From NCBI GenBank assembly GCA_963575745.1, contig CAUYUJ010022420.1, positions 55,001 to 119,000 on the forward strand: 64,000 bases of DNA. Direction: 5' to 3'. Below the pieces are notes generated by a model. That model ran no database searches, had not been told where the DNA came from, and saw only the letters and a program-made list of their open reading frames with translations. Source of the DNA: Prorocentrum cordatum. Its lineage: Eukaryota; Sar; Dinophyceae; Prorocentrales; Prorocentraceae. Positions 28,738 through 39,715 of this stretch are shown one piece after another. Position 1 is the stretch's first letter, and every line of letters begins with the position of its first letter. Position numbers and translations under genes: made by a program.

Positions 28738-28915
28738 TATAGGCCCACCAGATAATGTTCTAAGAACGTTTTGTGGTCTGCACGAAGTCTTCTTAGAGCA
28801 TGTCTGGCTCCGGCTGTCTTTTTTTCCGCACGCCGACTGCATGTTCAAAAACAAATGTTCTTACAATTCGAACATGTTTGGTTCCTAAGAACGCTTCGTG
28901 GTAGGCCTACAGGAA
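28738..28915. mobile_element. TIR element 'TAGGCCCACCA'
   Basis: The left end TATAGGCCCACCAGATAATG with TTCTAAGAACGTTTTGTGG pairs with the right CCTAAGAACGCTTCGTGGTA and GGCCTA. CCCTATAG before and CCTACAG after the ends look like splice-site text, so an introner is possible. Confidence 0.6.
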
Positions 28916-29091
28916 TGCCGGGACGGTCAGTCCCTGCTCCAGTGTCTCTCGACCCCCTCGCGCCGAGAAAACACAGCGACGGGAGGTTTTCCCCTACTTT
29001 CGGCCTCCAGGGGCCCTCCCCGGGCCTCGGGACCGTCAACAAACGACCCGGGATGAAGGCCTGGCCCGGGGCCCAAGCTTCTGGGGGTCAC

Positions 29092-29203
29092 GTCGTGAAA
29101 AAAGAAAAGATCACGACCTCGGGGGCCTGCGTCGCCTCGGCCCTCGGCGCTGGGGTGCGCACAGGCCCAGACATGCTGTGCCGTGATTTTTTCAGGACGT
29201 CAT
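29092..29203. mobile_element. Short TIR element 'CACGTCGTGAAAAAAG'
   Basis: CACGTCGTGAAAAAAGAAAA with GATCACG at the left pairs with CGTGATTTTTTCAGGACGTC at the right. Similar TGATTTTTTCA words lie at 9018-9030 and 9148-9165 inside CCCH intron 2. Confidence 0.5.
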
Positions 29204-29887
29204 GGCGCCAACATCGCAGAGCGGATCTCGACCAGAAAACAATAGGATGGGCCCGGAGTGCCCTGGAGAATTTTGTTCTGGATTTCGAGGTGAATGTCGT
29301 GCGGATCTGGTTTGGCCAGGAATGGAGACCAAACAACAATCCACGCGACATTCACTCCGTTTCTCGCTCGCCGCTTCGGGCAGAACTCCACGCAGAAGTC
29401 CGCTGCAGCACGGCTGTAAGGCCGGTGCAGTGACATGGAGGGCTCGCCAGAAGTCCCGGCCCCTTCCCCAGGGCAGCTGTTTCATTTGGGCCGAACGAAA
29501 GGGGGGGATAGGGAAAGGGGGGGGGGGGGACGAAATCTGCGTATGCAGCTGGTTTCGGCCCCGCCGTCGGGCCCATTCCTCGATACATGGGCGCCTCCCG
29601 GCGCCGGGAGGCGCCAGGAAAATCAGCTACGTGAGCTGATTCTCAACCCCCCCCTTTGTGCTATCCCCCCCTTTCGCCCGGCCCGATTCATCCCGCGTCG
29701 CCTTGCGACGGTCCTGGGACCTATGGCCAGGGCGTGCCTCTGGAGGCCGACAGCGGTTCCAGCGCCTCGTCGTGTGTTTCTCGGTCGGCGCCATGCCCTC
29801 TCCCCTTCTTCCCTTAAATCGGGCGTGTCCCTCTGCAGGGTGACTATTCAAAACTATTCAAATCATACCCGAGAAAACCCCAATCAG

Positions 29888-30071
29888 GGCTATAGGGCTC
29901 GGGGGCTATTGGGCTATTGAGCTATAGGGCTATAGAGCTATAGGGCTATAGAGCTGTAGGGATATAGGGCTGGGCTAATGGGCTATAGGGCTATGATGCT
30001 ATAGGGCTATAGGGCACGCCCGGGCACCCGGGCACCCGTGCACCCCCGGGCACCCGGGCACCCGGGCGTGC
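29888..30071. repeat. GGGCTATA and CCCGGGCA tandem repeats
   Basis: First GGGCTATAG/GAGCTATAG words for about 125 bp, then CACCCGGGCACCCGGGCA words ending GGGCGTGC. Both lie inside the interrupted introner. Confidence 0.85.
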
Positions 30072-30152
30072 ATCGAAAATCGGCGACAAACCTAACTTAA
30101 ACATATGAATCCGCTAGGACCCCTACAGAGGCAAGCTCTGATTGGGAAATCA

Positions 30153-31893
30153 GCCTGGCGAAGGACCCAACCATATGCAGTTGTGAGTACCCTCGATGTA
30201 TGCACCGCATTCGGAGGAGCTTCTGAAAGGGCCACGAAACGTGTGAGGGGTGTGCCAAAAATTGTCCGGTGGGCGCATGCGAAAGCAGTCACTTAAGCCG
30301 TCGGTGGAATTACCCACGGGGCCACGAAACGCGTGAGAGGTGTGCCGAAATAGGTGCGGTGGGCGCATGGGAACGAAGCCACTGGGGCCGTGCCGAAATT
30401 GGTGCGGTGGGCGCATGCGAACGCAGCTACTGGCGCCTTCGGTGGAGCTTCCTATGGGGCCACGAATCGCGTGAGGGGTGTGCCGAAACGTGCGTGGGTG
30501 ACGCATGCGGGCGGTGGCACTGGGGACTTCGGTGGAGCTCCCTATGGGGCCACGAAACGTGTGAGGGGTGTGCAGAAAAGGGGGGTGGGTAACGCATGCG
30601 GACGGTGGCACTGGGGTCTTCGGTGGAGCTCCCTATGGGGCCACGAAACGGGTGAGGGGTGTACCGAAATTGGGGTGGGTAACGCATGCGGGCGGTGGCA
30701 CTGGCGCCTTCGGTGGATCTTCCTATGGGGCCACGATTCGCGTGAGGGGTGTGCCGAAACGTGCGTGGGTGACGCATGCGGGCGGTGGCACTGGGAACTT
30801 CGGTGGAGCTCCCTATGGGGCCACGAAACGTGTGAGGGGTGTGCAGAAAAGGGGGGTGGGTAACGGCTAGCGGTCGGTGGCAATGGGGGCTTCGGTGGAG
30901 TCCTTCGTGGGGGTGGGGTTGTAGGGAGGCAGCTTGCGGGGCGTGTTCCTGTTTTGCTTTTTTGTTGTCAGTAAATTATTTGTGGGCTCTTGTTTCAGTA
31001 TTTTTAATTACTGTATTTTTTCTTGATCTCTTTTGAGTTTGATTTTTTTGTTTACTTTCCTTCGCTTTTGTTCGTCTTATCAGATTTTTTGTTGCTATTT
31101 TCCTTCATTATTGTTTTTGCCCTTTGATTAGTTTTTCTATTTTCCTTGTTTTATTTTTCTTGTTTTCGTTCTTTTTTTCGTTATTTTATCTTTCCTTCTG
31201 CAGTGTTTTCTTTCTCTTCAGTCCATATTGGGGCCAAGGGGTGTACCTCGGAAATTGGAGGGTGGGTAAGCATGCGGGGCGGGTGCACTGGGCTTCGGTG
31301 GAGTCCCTATGGGGCCACGAAACGTGTGAAGGGCGTGCCGAAATGGGGGTGGGTAACGCATGTGGGCGGTGGCACTGGGGCCTTCGGCGGAGCTCCCTAT
31401 GAGGCCACGAAACGTGTGAGGGGTGTGCCGAAATGGGGGTGGGTAACGCATGCGGGCGGTGGCACTGGGGCCTTCCGGTGGAGCTCCCCATGGGGCCACA
31501 AACTTTGTGAAGGGCGTGCCGAAATGGGGGTGGGTAACGCACGCGGGCGGTGGCACTGGGGTCTTCGGTGGAGCTCCCAATGGGGCCACGAAACGTGTGA
31601 GGGGTGTGCCGAAATGGGGGTGGGTAACGCATGCGGGCGGTGGCACTGGGGCCTTCGGTGGAGCTCTCTATGGGGCCACGAAGCGTGTGAGGGGCGTGCC
31701 GAAATGGGGGTGGGTAACGCATGGGGGCGGTGGCACGGGAGCCTTCGGTGGAGCTCTCTATGGGGCCACGAAACGCTGTACTGAGTGGGTGAAACGCAGG
31801 GAGGAGGGAGGAGGTGGGACGAGGAGGAAGGATGGAACGCGGGGACCGTCTCTTCAAAAAGCGGACCCAACACCACAGGATGCTTGGGAAAAA
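30153..31893 (+). mobile_element. Minisatellite-bearing element, copy 1
   Basis: The left end CCTGGCGAAGGACCCAACCA (with TATGCAGTTGTGAGTA) and the right end GACCCAACACCACAGGATGC-TTGGGAAAAA are shared with copies at 46041-47764 and, inverted, 47997-49210. The middle consists of two blocks of a 90-bp tandem repeat (about 30190-30930 and 31250-31790) with an unrelated T-rich stretch (30950-31220) between them. No ORF for a transposase is visible, so it is non-autonomous. Confidence 0.75.
30190..31790 (+). repeat. 90-bp minisatellite (two blocks)
   Basis: The phase word GGCACTGG recurs at 30607 and 30697, and at 31371, 31461, 31552, 31642 and 31732, so the period is 90 bp with one 91-bp unit. 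Because 90 is a multiple of three, frames such as HADGGTGAFGGAPYGATKR stay open through whole blocks; these are not taken as genes. Confidence 0.9.
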
Positions 31894-32019
31894 TAGTGCG
31901 GGGGCGGTTTTTTTCTTGGTGTGACAATTAACATGTTTGGGGTATCGATTTTTCCGTTCCAAATCCGCGTGTAGGGGGACACGCCCGACTTCATCCTACC
32001 CCCGTGTGCGCGCCGCCAG

Positions 32020-32790
32020 ACAACCCTGAAATCCTGGCGTTCTATTTTTTTCCGAGCCGGGCGTCTTCGTCAGGTTTCGAGCCTTGGTACCCTCACAGGT
32101 CGACGTGGCTCGAACGTTCGCGCAGGAAGATGGGGTCAGGAGCTCCAGTCGTGATTGTTTACGATGTTCCAATTCTTCCGCGCCGTCGGATCTCAGGGTA
32201 CCCATGGGGGGGACGGAGGGTGCTGTGGCTGCGTGTTGTCGGATGGGGCCCCCGCTCGAACGGGAGCCTCTTCCAGAATCCATACCCAGCCAATCCTTCT
32301 CCCAGCTCCCCTATGGTGTTCGGTTGTCATCATGGGATCCTTCTGTCCCCTAGCAGCTACGTCTGAAGAGTGCACCAGCATCGAGTAACTAGCGTCTGGG
32401 GTTCCTAAGAGAGTGCTGATCTAGCGCCGAGTAGTGTCGATTAGCGCCCTTAGCGTCGACCAGCGTCGATTCGCAAGAGCCAACCAGATGGTGTGGGCGA
32501 CTCTCACGAGTTGCCGCAAAAAGCGCAAAAAGAGCCTGGGCCCTCGAAGCTCGAGCCACGAATCTCGATCCCCCGTCTCCGGCGTCCTCCCTGAGATCCG
32601 GGCGTTGCATTTTTTCATTATGGGCGGTTTCTCTTGGTTCCAGTTTCTGGGATATACTCACAGATCGATGCGGCTCGAAAAATGCCACATCAAGATTCGG
32701 TCTAGGGCTCTGGTCATTGATTTCTCACCACGTTGCAATGTTTTCGCAACGTCGGATCTCCAGGGCACTCGATCCTCGATCTCCATCCTC
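32020..32790. repeat. Diverged duplicate pair plus GTCGA-rich text
   Basis: 32020-32205 and 32590-32770 share an order of words: CGGGCGTT..., GGTACCCTCACAGGTCGA against GGATATACTCACAGATCGA, GGCTCGAA, and GTCGGATCTC..GG. Between them lies TTAGCG/GTCGA text (32420-32475) similar to CCCH intron 1. No gene seen. Confidence 0.5.
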
Positions 32791-32832
32791 TGGTAAGGCT
32801 TCGGGCTGCGCGCATCCCAGCCAGTCTCAACT

Positions 32833-32953
32833 GGCCCCCCGAGTAGTCCAGGGAGGTCTCAGCACCTCGACCCTAGGGCGCGGGGCGCCCAAGGGGGCGC
32901 CGCCGGAGGCGGCGCCAGGGTGTTGAGACCGCCCTGGATTACCCGCGGGGGGC
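32833..32953. mobile_element. TIR element 'GGCCCCCCGAGTAGTCCAGG'
   Basis: GGCCCCCCGAGTAGTCCAGG with GAGGTCTCAGCACC pairs with GGTGTTGAGACCGCCCTGGA and TTACCCGCGGGGGGCC. The core is a GGCGCC-rich hairpin. A short tandem of GGGGGGCCTGTTGAGGCCAG follows. Confidence 0.6.
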
Positions 32954-33159
32954 CTGTTGAGGCCAGCTTGGACTGCTCGGGGGGCCTGTTGAGGCCAGCC
33001 GGGACTACTGTTTACCTGGGGGGGCTGTCTGTGCGCAGCCCAGAGCCTTGGCATGCCCTGCGGCCTCTCGATCTTCATCCGTCGTCCTCTAGCCGTGCTA
33101 GATCCTCGGTCCTTAATCTCAATCTACCTTGGCCTTCCAAATGTGATCCGAGTAGACTG

Positions 33160-33345
33160 GGTCGGAGGGTCGTACCGCGTCGCTGATGCATCGGCGATGT
33201 GGCTCGATGTGGAACCCGATGTTCTCCATGCCGACGGCGCCGGTGGGTGCATCGACGATGCACCGCCGATACATCGCCGATGTATTGGCGATGCATCGGC
33301 GATGCTCCGAACCCACCTACTCGCACCCCACCTGGGAGGCTTATA
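33160..33345. mobile_element. GCATCGGCGATG-family element, copy 3
   Basis: Shares GCATCGGCGATGTGGCTCGA and the palindromic core with the copy at 25817-26005. It ends CACCCCACCTGGGAGGC, like the right ends of the other copies. Confidence 0.7.
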
Positions 33346-33374
33346 ATCCTCGAGCCGTGCTAGATCCTAAATCC

Positions 33375-33485
33375 TCGATCCGCGCTGGACCCCCCCTGCC
33401 TGGCGCGCGGAGCGGGCCAACGGCGGCGCCGGAGGTCCCGCCAGGGGCCTCCAGCGCCGATCCGAGAAATCTGCGCGGAGCTCGG
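33375..33485. repeat. Core of the 'GGATCCGCGCTGGACC' TIR family
   Basis: GATCCGCGCTGGACCCCCCC at the left and CCAGCGCCGATCCGAGAAAT at the right are inverted, as in 54446-54633. The outer TIRs are not recognisable, so this is a truncated or diverged copy. Confidence 0.55.
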
Positions 33486-33687
33486 ACAGAGAGAGAGCGA
33501 GAGAGCATGAGAAGAGCCGTGCACGTCAGAGGTGCAATTGGCAAATAAGCGAAACGACAAATTCCGCCGCCTGAGGCGCGGCTCCGAAACAAGAAGACGC
33601 CATGCAGACGCCGTGCGCGGAGCTCCGACGGTTACTGTTGATGGCCACGCTTGTGCCCCTCGTCCCTCGACGCCCATCCCCTACAGC

Positions 33688-33731
33688 CTCGAGGAGGAGG
33701 AGGAGGAGGAGGAAGAGGGCGGTGGAGGAGA

Positions 33732-33773
<42 letters not shown>

Positions 33774-33843
33774 CTGATGCTGATGATGATGATGATGATG
33801 ATGTTGATGCTGATGCTGATGCTGATGCTGATGCTGATGCTGA

Positions 33844-33884
<41 letters not shown>

Positions 33885-33891
33885 ATGATAC

Positions 33892-33938
<47 letters not shown>

Positions 33939-34690
33939 CTGATGCTGATGCTGATGCTGATGCTGATGTGATGCTGATGGATGATGATGATGCTTGATGA
34001 TGATGAGTGATGATGTTGTTGTGATGATGATGATGTTGATGATGATGTTGTGATGATGAGAGGTGGAGGAGGGAGGAGGAGGAGAGGAGGAGGAGGAGGA
34101 GGAGGAGGAGGAGGAGAAGGGAGGGAAGGTGGAGGAGGAGGAGGAGAAGGACGAGGAGGAGATGGACTCGATCGCTCGGTTCTCATTACCCCCAGCCCCG
34201 CGCTGTTATCTGGCTGTCCCCGCGCGAATCGCGCACAGGGCGCCCCTCCGCTTGTTGGCATTTGACCGTTACAGTCAGTGTGGCATGTGTTTTGTGTGTG
34301 CCTTCGTATGGCCTGGGCTTCGAGGGGAGGAAAATCGAGGAGGGGTGGAGGAGGAGAAGGAGGTGGAGGAGGAGGAAGGAGGAGGTAGGAGGAGGAGGGA
34401 GGAGGAGGAGGATTAGGAGGAGTAGGAGGGAGGGCGGAGGAGGGAGGAGAGGGAGGAGGAGGAGGATGGGAGGCGGAGGATGGAGGAGGAGGAGGAGGGA
34501 GGAGGAGGCGCAGGAGGAGGCGCAGAAGGAGCTGGACGAGGAAGAGGAGGAGGAGGAGGAGGAGGGGGAGGAGGAGGAGGAGACGGAGGCGCAGGAGGAG
34601 GAGGAGGAGGAGGAGGAGGAGGTGCAGGAGGAGGAGGAGGGAGGAGGAGGAGGAGGAGGCGGAGGCGGAGAAGGGCGGGGTGGAGGCACC
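33688..34690. repeat. GGA, GAT and GCT triplet arrays
   Basis: GGA (33688-33735), then GAT/GCTGAT (33735-34055), then imperfect GGA (34060-34680) broken by a roughly 170-bp unique patch at 34160-34330. Open frames here are homopolymer artefacts. Confidence 0.9.
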
Positions 34691-34924
34691 GCGGCAGCAC
34701 GCGACAGGACTACAGTGGATTCCCATGCCAAGAAACGCCCTGCTCGCCTCCGGGGTGCCCTGGGCTTCGCGGGTGCCGATCTTCCTGCAATGGAACGCGT
34801 GGCGCTCCCACACCAAAGGCCTCAGGGTCGGGTTCCTCGTGGAAGGTCTCTTGTGGTCGAGCCCCTGCTGCAGTGCCAGTCTGCTGGCGCTCGTGGCCTC
34901 CGCTTCCGGCGCGCCGCTCCCCGC

Positions 34925-35040
34925 TGGATCTTGCAGGATTTTTTGGGGCCAGGGGCGCCTCGACCCGGGCTAGCGCGCAGGATCCCACAGGGTCCTGCGA
35001 AGCCCGACTGGCCCGGGCTTGCAGTGGCCTGGGTCAGTAA
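34925..35040. repeat. GGATCTTGCAGGAT cluster, copy 2
   Basis: GGATCTTGCAGGATTTTTTG, GGGGCGCCTCGACCCGGGCT and CTGGGTCAGTAAATC follow the same word order as 26710-26850. Confidence 0.7.
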
Positions 35041-35066
35041 ATCACCGCGGCCAGCAACGAGAGGAC

Positions 35067-35069
35067 GCT

Positions 35070-35120
<51 letters not shown>

Positions 35121-35204
35121 CGTCGTCGTCGTCCATCGTCGTCGTCCGTCGTCCGTCGTCGTCGTCGTGGTCGTCGTCGTCGTCGTGGTCGTCGTCGTCG
35201 TCCG

Positions 35205-35238
<34 letters not shown>

Positions 35239-35408
35239 GGTCGTCGCCGTCGTCGTCGTCGCCGTCCCCCGCGGCCTGCGTCTCCCCGAGGCCCACGCCC
35301 CTGCCCACCACCGAAAACCCGTTCAGTGCCCTGAAGCAGGCGCGCCGCTCGGCGCCGTCGGGGTCGTCTCGCCCTCGACCGCCGCGACGACGGAAAGGAC
35401 AGCGACGA

Positions 35409-35449
<41 letters not shown>

Positions 35450-35987
35450 GACGTCAACGACGACGACGGGGGACGACGACGACGACGACGACGACGAAGG
35501 ACGGGGACGGCGACGACGAACGACGACGACCACGGCGACGACGACGACGCGCGATGACGGACGACGACGACGACGACGACGACGACGACCACGACGGACC
35601 AGGAACGACGGCGACACAAGATGGCGATGACGACGACGACGACGACGACGACAACGGCGACGGCGACGGCGACGACGGACAACGACGTCGAAGACGGCGG
35701 TGGCAGCGGCGACGACGACGTCGGAAGACGATGACGACGAAGACGACGAACACGACAACGATGGATGACGACGACCACAGACGACGCAGGCGGACGACGA
35801 CGACGACGAAGACGATAGCGACGGCGACGGCGACGGGACTGCGACGGCACGACGGGCGACGACGACGACGACGACGGACGACGACGAAGACTGCGACGTC
35901 GACGGCGGCGGTGGCGGTGGCGGCGGAGGACGACGACGGAAGACGACGCCGACGACGACGGTGACGACGACGACCACGACGACGACG

Positions 35988-36034
<47 letters not shown>

Positions 36035-36280
36035 CGGTTGCGGCGGCCGTGGCGGCGACGACGACGACGACGACGACGGCGGCGACGACGACGACGACGA
36101 CGACGGATGACGACGAAGACGACGACGACGACGACGACGACGGCGACGGCGACGGCGAAGGCGACGGCGACTACCACGACCACGACGACGACGACGACGA
36201 CGGACGACGACCTCGACGACGAACGACGACGTCAGAAGACGTCGACGAACGACGACGACGACGACGACGTCAGTAGACGA
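35067..36280. repeat. Inverted triplet arrays: GTC then GAC
   Basis: GTC repeats run from 35067 to about 35265, then a unique spacer, then GAC repeats from about 35400 to 36275. The two arms are reverse complements, so a very large hairpin is possible. The frames on both strands are repeat artefacts. Confidence 0.9.
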
Positions 36281-36470
36281 CGTTGTCTCACTCTTGGCCG
36301 CCACTGCCGCTGCCGACGTCTTCGGGTGGGCGTTCGAGGTTTTTGGAAGTTTTCGTCGGGCCTCGACGGGTTTCCAGCCTCGCTGGGCACTTCCAGCGGC
36401 TGCGCCTTGCCCAGGGCATTCCAGGAGCGCCCTGCTCGTCCCGAGCGGCTGATGGAGAGCTGGGGCAGGC

Positions 36471-36565
36471 GTCCTGAAGCAGGCGCACCGCTCGGGGCCG
36501 AGCTGCGCCGCCAGCGGTCGACGGCTTGGCGCCGTCGGGATCGCCTCGCGCTCGACCGCCACGAC
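36471..36565. repeat. Segmental duplicate of the spacer at 35329-35395
   Basis: CCTGAAGCAGGCGCACCGCT, then GCGCCGTCGGGATCGCCTCG and CTCGACCGCC, match 35329-35395 in the same order, each copy followed by ACGACGAC text. Confidence 0.75.
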
Positions 36566-36591
36566 GACGCTGACGCCGCCCCGCCACGAGG

Positions 36592-37345
36592 AGGAGGAGG
36601 AGGAGGAGGAGGAGGAGGAGGAGGAGGAGGTCGAGGGAACGAGCGGACGAGGAGGAGAGGAGGGAGGAGGGCGGAAGGAGGGAGGAAGGGAGGAGGTGAG
36701 GAGGTGGAGGGAGGAGGAGGAGGAGGAGGTGGAGGAGGAGGAGGAGGAGGAGGAGGAGGAGGAGGAGGAGGGGGAGGAGGTAGGAGGAGGAGGTGGAGGA
36801 GGGGGAGGTAGGGATGAGGAGGAGGAGAGGAGGAGGAGGAGGAGGCGGAAGGAGGGGGAGACACGTCGGAGGAGGAAGAAGAGGAAGGTGGGAGGAGAAG
36901 GAGGAGGGAGGAGGAGGAGGAGGAGGAGGAGGAGGAGGAGGAGGAGGAGGAGGAGGAGGAGGAGGAGGGTGGAGGGAGGAGGAGGAGGGGGGGGGAGGAG
37001 GGAGGAGGAAGGTGGGAGGAGGGAGGAGGGAGGAGGAGGGGGTGGAGGGAGGAGGGAGGAGGGAGGAGCTGTTAAGGAGGGAGAGGGAGGAGGGGGAGGG
37101 AGGAGGGGAGGATGGGAGGAGGGGGAGGAGGAGGAGGAGGAGGAGGAGGAGGAGGAGGAGGAGGGGAGGAGGAGGAGGAGGAGGGAGGAGGGAGGAGGGA
37201 GGAGGGAGGGGGAAGGAGGGAGGAGGAGGAGGGAGGCGGGAGTGAGGTGGGGGAGGAGGGGGAGGGGGAGGGAGGAGGAGGGGAGGAGGAGGAGGAGCAG
37301 GGAAGAGGGAGGAGGGAGCAGGGACGAGGAAGAGGGAGGAGAAGC
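36592..37345. repeat. Long GGA array
   Basis: About 750 bp of GGA/GGAGGGA triplets giving poly-Gly, poly-Glu and poly-Arg frames. 37346-37890 holds no recognisable gene. Confidence 0.9.
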
Positions 37346-37888
37346 CGAATCATGGCCCGAAGCCCAGCGTCACCCGAGTCTGTGGCCCTGCCGAGGGAGT
37401 TCGAAGGAGGCACACTTGCGCAAGCGTGGGCTTTCGGAGACCCGCGCGGTTCTTTCTCGGAGGGGCTCCGTGCCGCCCCCCCAGGAGCGGCGCATATCCG
37501 GCGCCGCCCCTGGCGTGGATTCCGCGCCAGGGAGGGGGCCCAGCGCAGAGCCAAGACATCCGCGCGCACCTTCCAACGTTCTTGTGTCTCCGTCTAGACG
37601 AGAGCAGCTTGCATGGTAGCGGTTGTTGGGCAGAAGTGCCAGCTGCAGACAGCCTCTACCTGCCCCTGCCCTGACCCCCCTTGCCTCTCCCTCGTCCTTC
37701 TTCCCCCGCAGCACCGCTCGAGTCCGGCCAGGCGGGGAGGCGCTTGTGTGCGATGGTGGGCCTCGGGCGGACAAGAAAGTGCACTGGCGCTCAGTGTCGG
37801 TGACCCGTCCTGCATTTTGAGGCTGCTCTCTTCCGGATCATGTGCAACGCATGGCATCCTCATCGAGAGGGGAGCGGCGGCGCCAGTG

Positions 37889-38054
37889 TGAAGTCGGGCC
37901 TGTCCCTCTACAGGAGACATGCCAAAATAGTCAAAAATTGGTCTGGGGGTGATTTATTTGTTTAGACCATTTTGGGATGTTTATTTTTTCATGTGCTTGA
38001 GTATTTTCGATTTTTCGCCCAAAATCCCCGGTAGGTGGACATGCCCGACCTGAT
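37889..38054 (+). mobile_element. Introner, 'GTCGGGCGTGCCCC' family, copy 3
   Basis: The left TIR GTCGGGCCTGTCCCTCTACA and the right GGTAGGTGGACATGCCCGAC are inverted, with the family's TTTTTCGCCCAAAATCCCC before the right TIR. GCCAGTG flanks both sides (37882-37888, 38055-38061) as a target duplication. Confidence 0.8.
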
Positions 38055-38435
38055 GCCAGTGGCAGTGCCAAAGTTCGCCCAGAGCCCCAGCAAGGCACGA
38101 GTGAGAGTGCAACAATCCGACCCTTGTCTGGAGGATGCTGTGGGGGGTGGCGGCCTGCGCTCAGGGGAGGCTGCAGCACGGCGCAACCGAGTGTTGTCAA
38201 GAAACCTGCAGGGAGGAACCTTCTCCGAGTTTCTCAGAATTGCACCAGGTTTGATCGATAAGGAGATCGACCGGGAACCCGGGAACCCGGAATCCACTGA
38301 AATCGGCCCGGAACCAATAATTAACCAGGAACCCAGAACAAGGAAGCCGGGAACCCAGCCGGCCACCAACATCGGCGGGACACTTTCGCCAAATTTTTCA
38401 ATTTTCGCTGAGACCCCTTCAGTGCAAGCACTGAT

Positions 38436-38600
38436 TGGGGAATAAGCGTCTGGGGGGCGTCACCCCCGCCGACAGCCCCACATCGACCCCCGTCGCGGGC
38501 AGCCACCGCGCGCCGAAGGCGCTCCGACCCCCGTCGCGGCGCGACGACGAGGCGAGGTTCCCCCCCGTCGGGAGGGTTCCCCCCCCACGCTTATTAAGAA
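38436..38600. mobile_element. TIR element 'TTCTTAATAAGCG', copy 2 (inverse)
   Basis: The left end GAATAAGCGTCTGGGGGGCG and the right CCCCCCCACGCTTATTAAGA match the ends of 23481-23648. The core CCGTCGCGGCGCGACGACGA is the reverse complement of the first copy's core. Confidence 0.8.
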
Positions 38601-39715
38601 ACCCATAGTTTCTATTTGTCTGTGCACGTCAGCTTTGGCTTCGGAATTCAGCCGTGGATGCACCGTGAAGCGTCTTCGGGCCAGCTCGCCCGAGTCGGTT
38701 TTCCGCTCGCGTGGGTGCCCCCCTCGGTTCACCCGGCGTCGTTGTCTTCGCCGCCGCCGTTGTTGTCGTCGACGTCGCCGTCCGCGTCGCGGCCGCCGAC
38801 GCCGCCGCCTGGGGAGCAGGGCGGCGGCGGAAGCGGGACGCTAAGGAGGAGGGAGGTTGGCAGCAGGCGGGGGAGTGAGCGGGCGGGGGCAGAGGAGGAG
38901 CACTTGAGGCACCGCATGCCTCCAAGCTCACCTCTCAGAGCTCGCTGCGAGCGGGCCTCGAGTGCGGGCCTGGCCTGTGCTGCCTGGTGCAGAGCGCGGT
39001 GGAGGGCCGCGCGCTCGCTTTGGTCGGTGGGTTTCCGAGGGAACCTCCTCAGAGTCGTGATATCGTCACGAGGCAAGCACTGCTTGCCTGGCCGAACGTC
39101 AGGGGACTCCGTGATCTCATTCGCATTCATTCATTCATTCATCCATCCATTCATTCTTTCTTCATCCCATAAGAGCCGTGCAGTGGGGACGCGCACCAAG
39201 AAACCGGACGCTGCTCGTCAGGATTATCAGGGTTTCTTTGTTTCCAGCGATGCGTTGTGATTGCCCCAGATCGTTAAGAAATTGTTGCGCCCAGGGTGCC
39301 CCAGGTTTCTCTCCAATCGAACCTTGCGCTTGCAGTGGCCCGCCACCAAAGGAACCTGTGTTGAAAAGGTAAGTCGGGTTTCGTGCATCCGTGCGGCTTA
39401 CGGTCGCAGATGTCCCAAGGGGCGCGCAATAACTTCATCTCGCCAGGGCACCCTGTGTTTCTTGAAGCCTCGATGTATTGAGTCGCACCCGGCGCATCGC
39501 ATGGATTGCACCGCACCTGTGGTTACCTGCGAATTTTCCCAGCGCGACCTGGGAAGAATCTTCTCTGGTCGGAGTGCGGTTGGCTGCGGCCCTTTGGATC
39601 CCAGGCCCATGCTGTGGGCAAGACACCTTGCAGATTTTCAGGCTGGGTTTCTTGCGAGGCTTTCTGTGAACGTGTCGTTAGGGCTCGAGCTATGAACGGT
39701 GTTTTTGCGATGTCG
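38600..39715. other. No recognisable gene
   Basis: Contains a CATT tandem run (39122-39160). A minus frame at 38729-39130 reads DQSERAALHRALHQAAQARP and could be an exon, but the overlapping + frame is equally open. The endonuclease domain expected upstream of the LINE RT was not found here. Confidence 0.45.

Larger units (their letters stand above)
29817..31990. mobile_element. Introner, 'GTCGGGCGTGCCCC' family, copy 4, interrupted
   Basis: The left half ATCGGGCGTGTCCCTCTGCA starts near 29817. The right half, GTGTAGGGGGACACGCCCGA, ends near 31990 and is preceded by the family's TTTTTCCGTTCCAAAT text. The 2.2-kb spacing is explained by tandem repeats (29888-30071) and by the minisatellite-bearing element (30153-31893) between the two halves. 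Confidence 0.65.

Noticed and set aside
30190-30930. Regularly spaced repeats considered as a CRISPR array
   Set aside because: Units are contiguous with no unique spacers, and the genome is eukaryotic.
30150-31962. Repeating proteins of the type HADGGTGAFGGAPYGATKR
   Set aside because: The 90-bp satellite period keeps frames open. Similar frames appear on both strands, and the repeat sits inside a mobile element.
33632-37345. Very long open frames on both strands rich in Asp, Ser, Arg, Pro or Gly
   Set aside because: They are translations of GGA, GAT, GTC and GAC triplet arrays, which lack stops in most frames.
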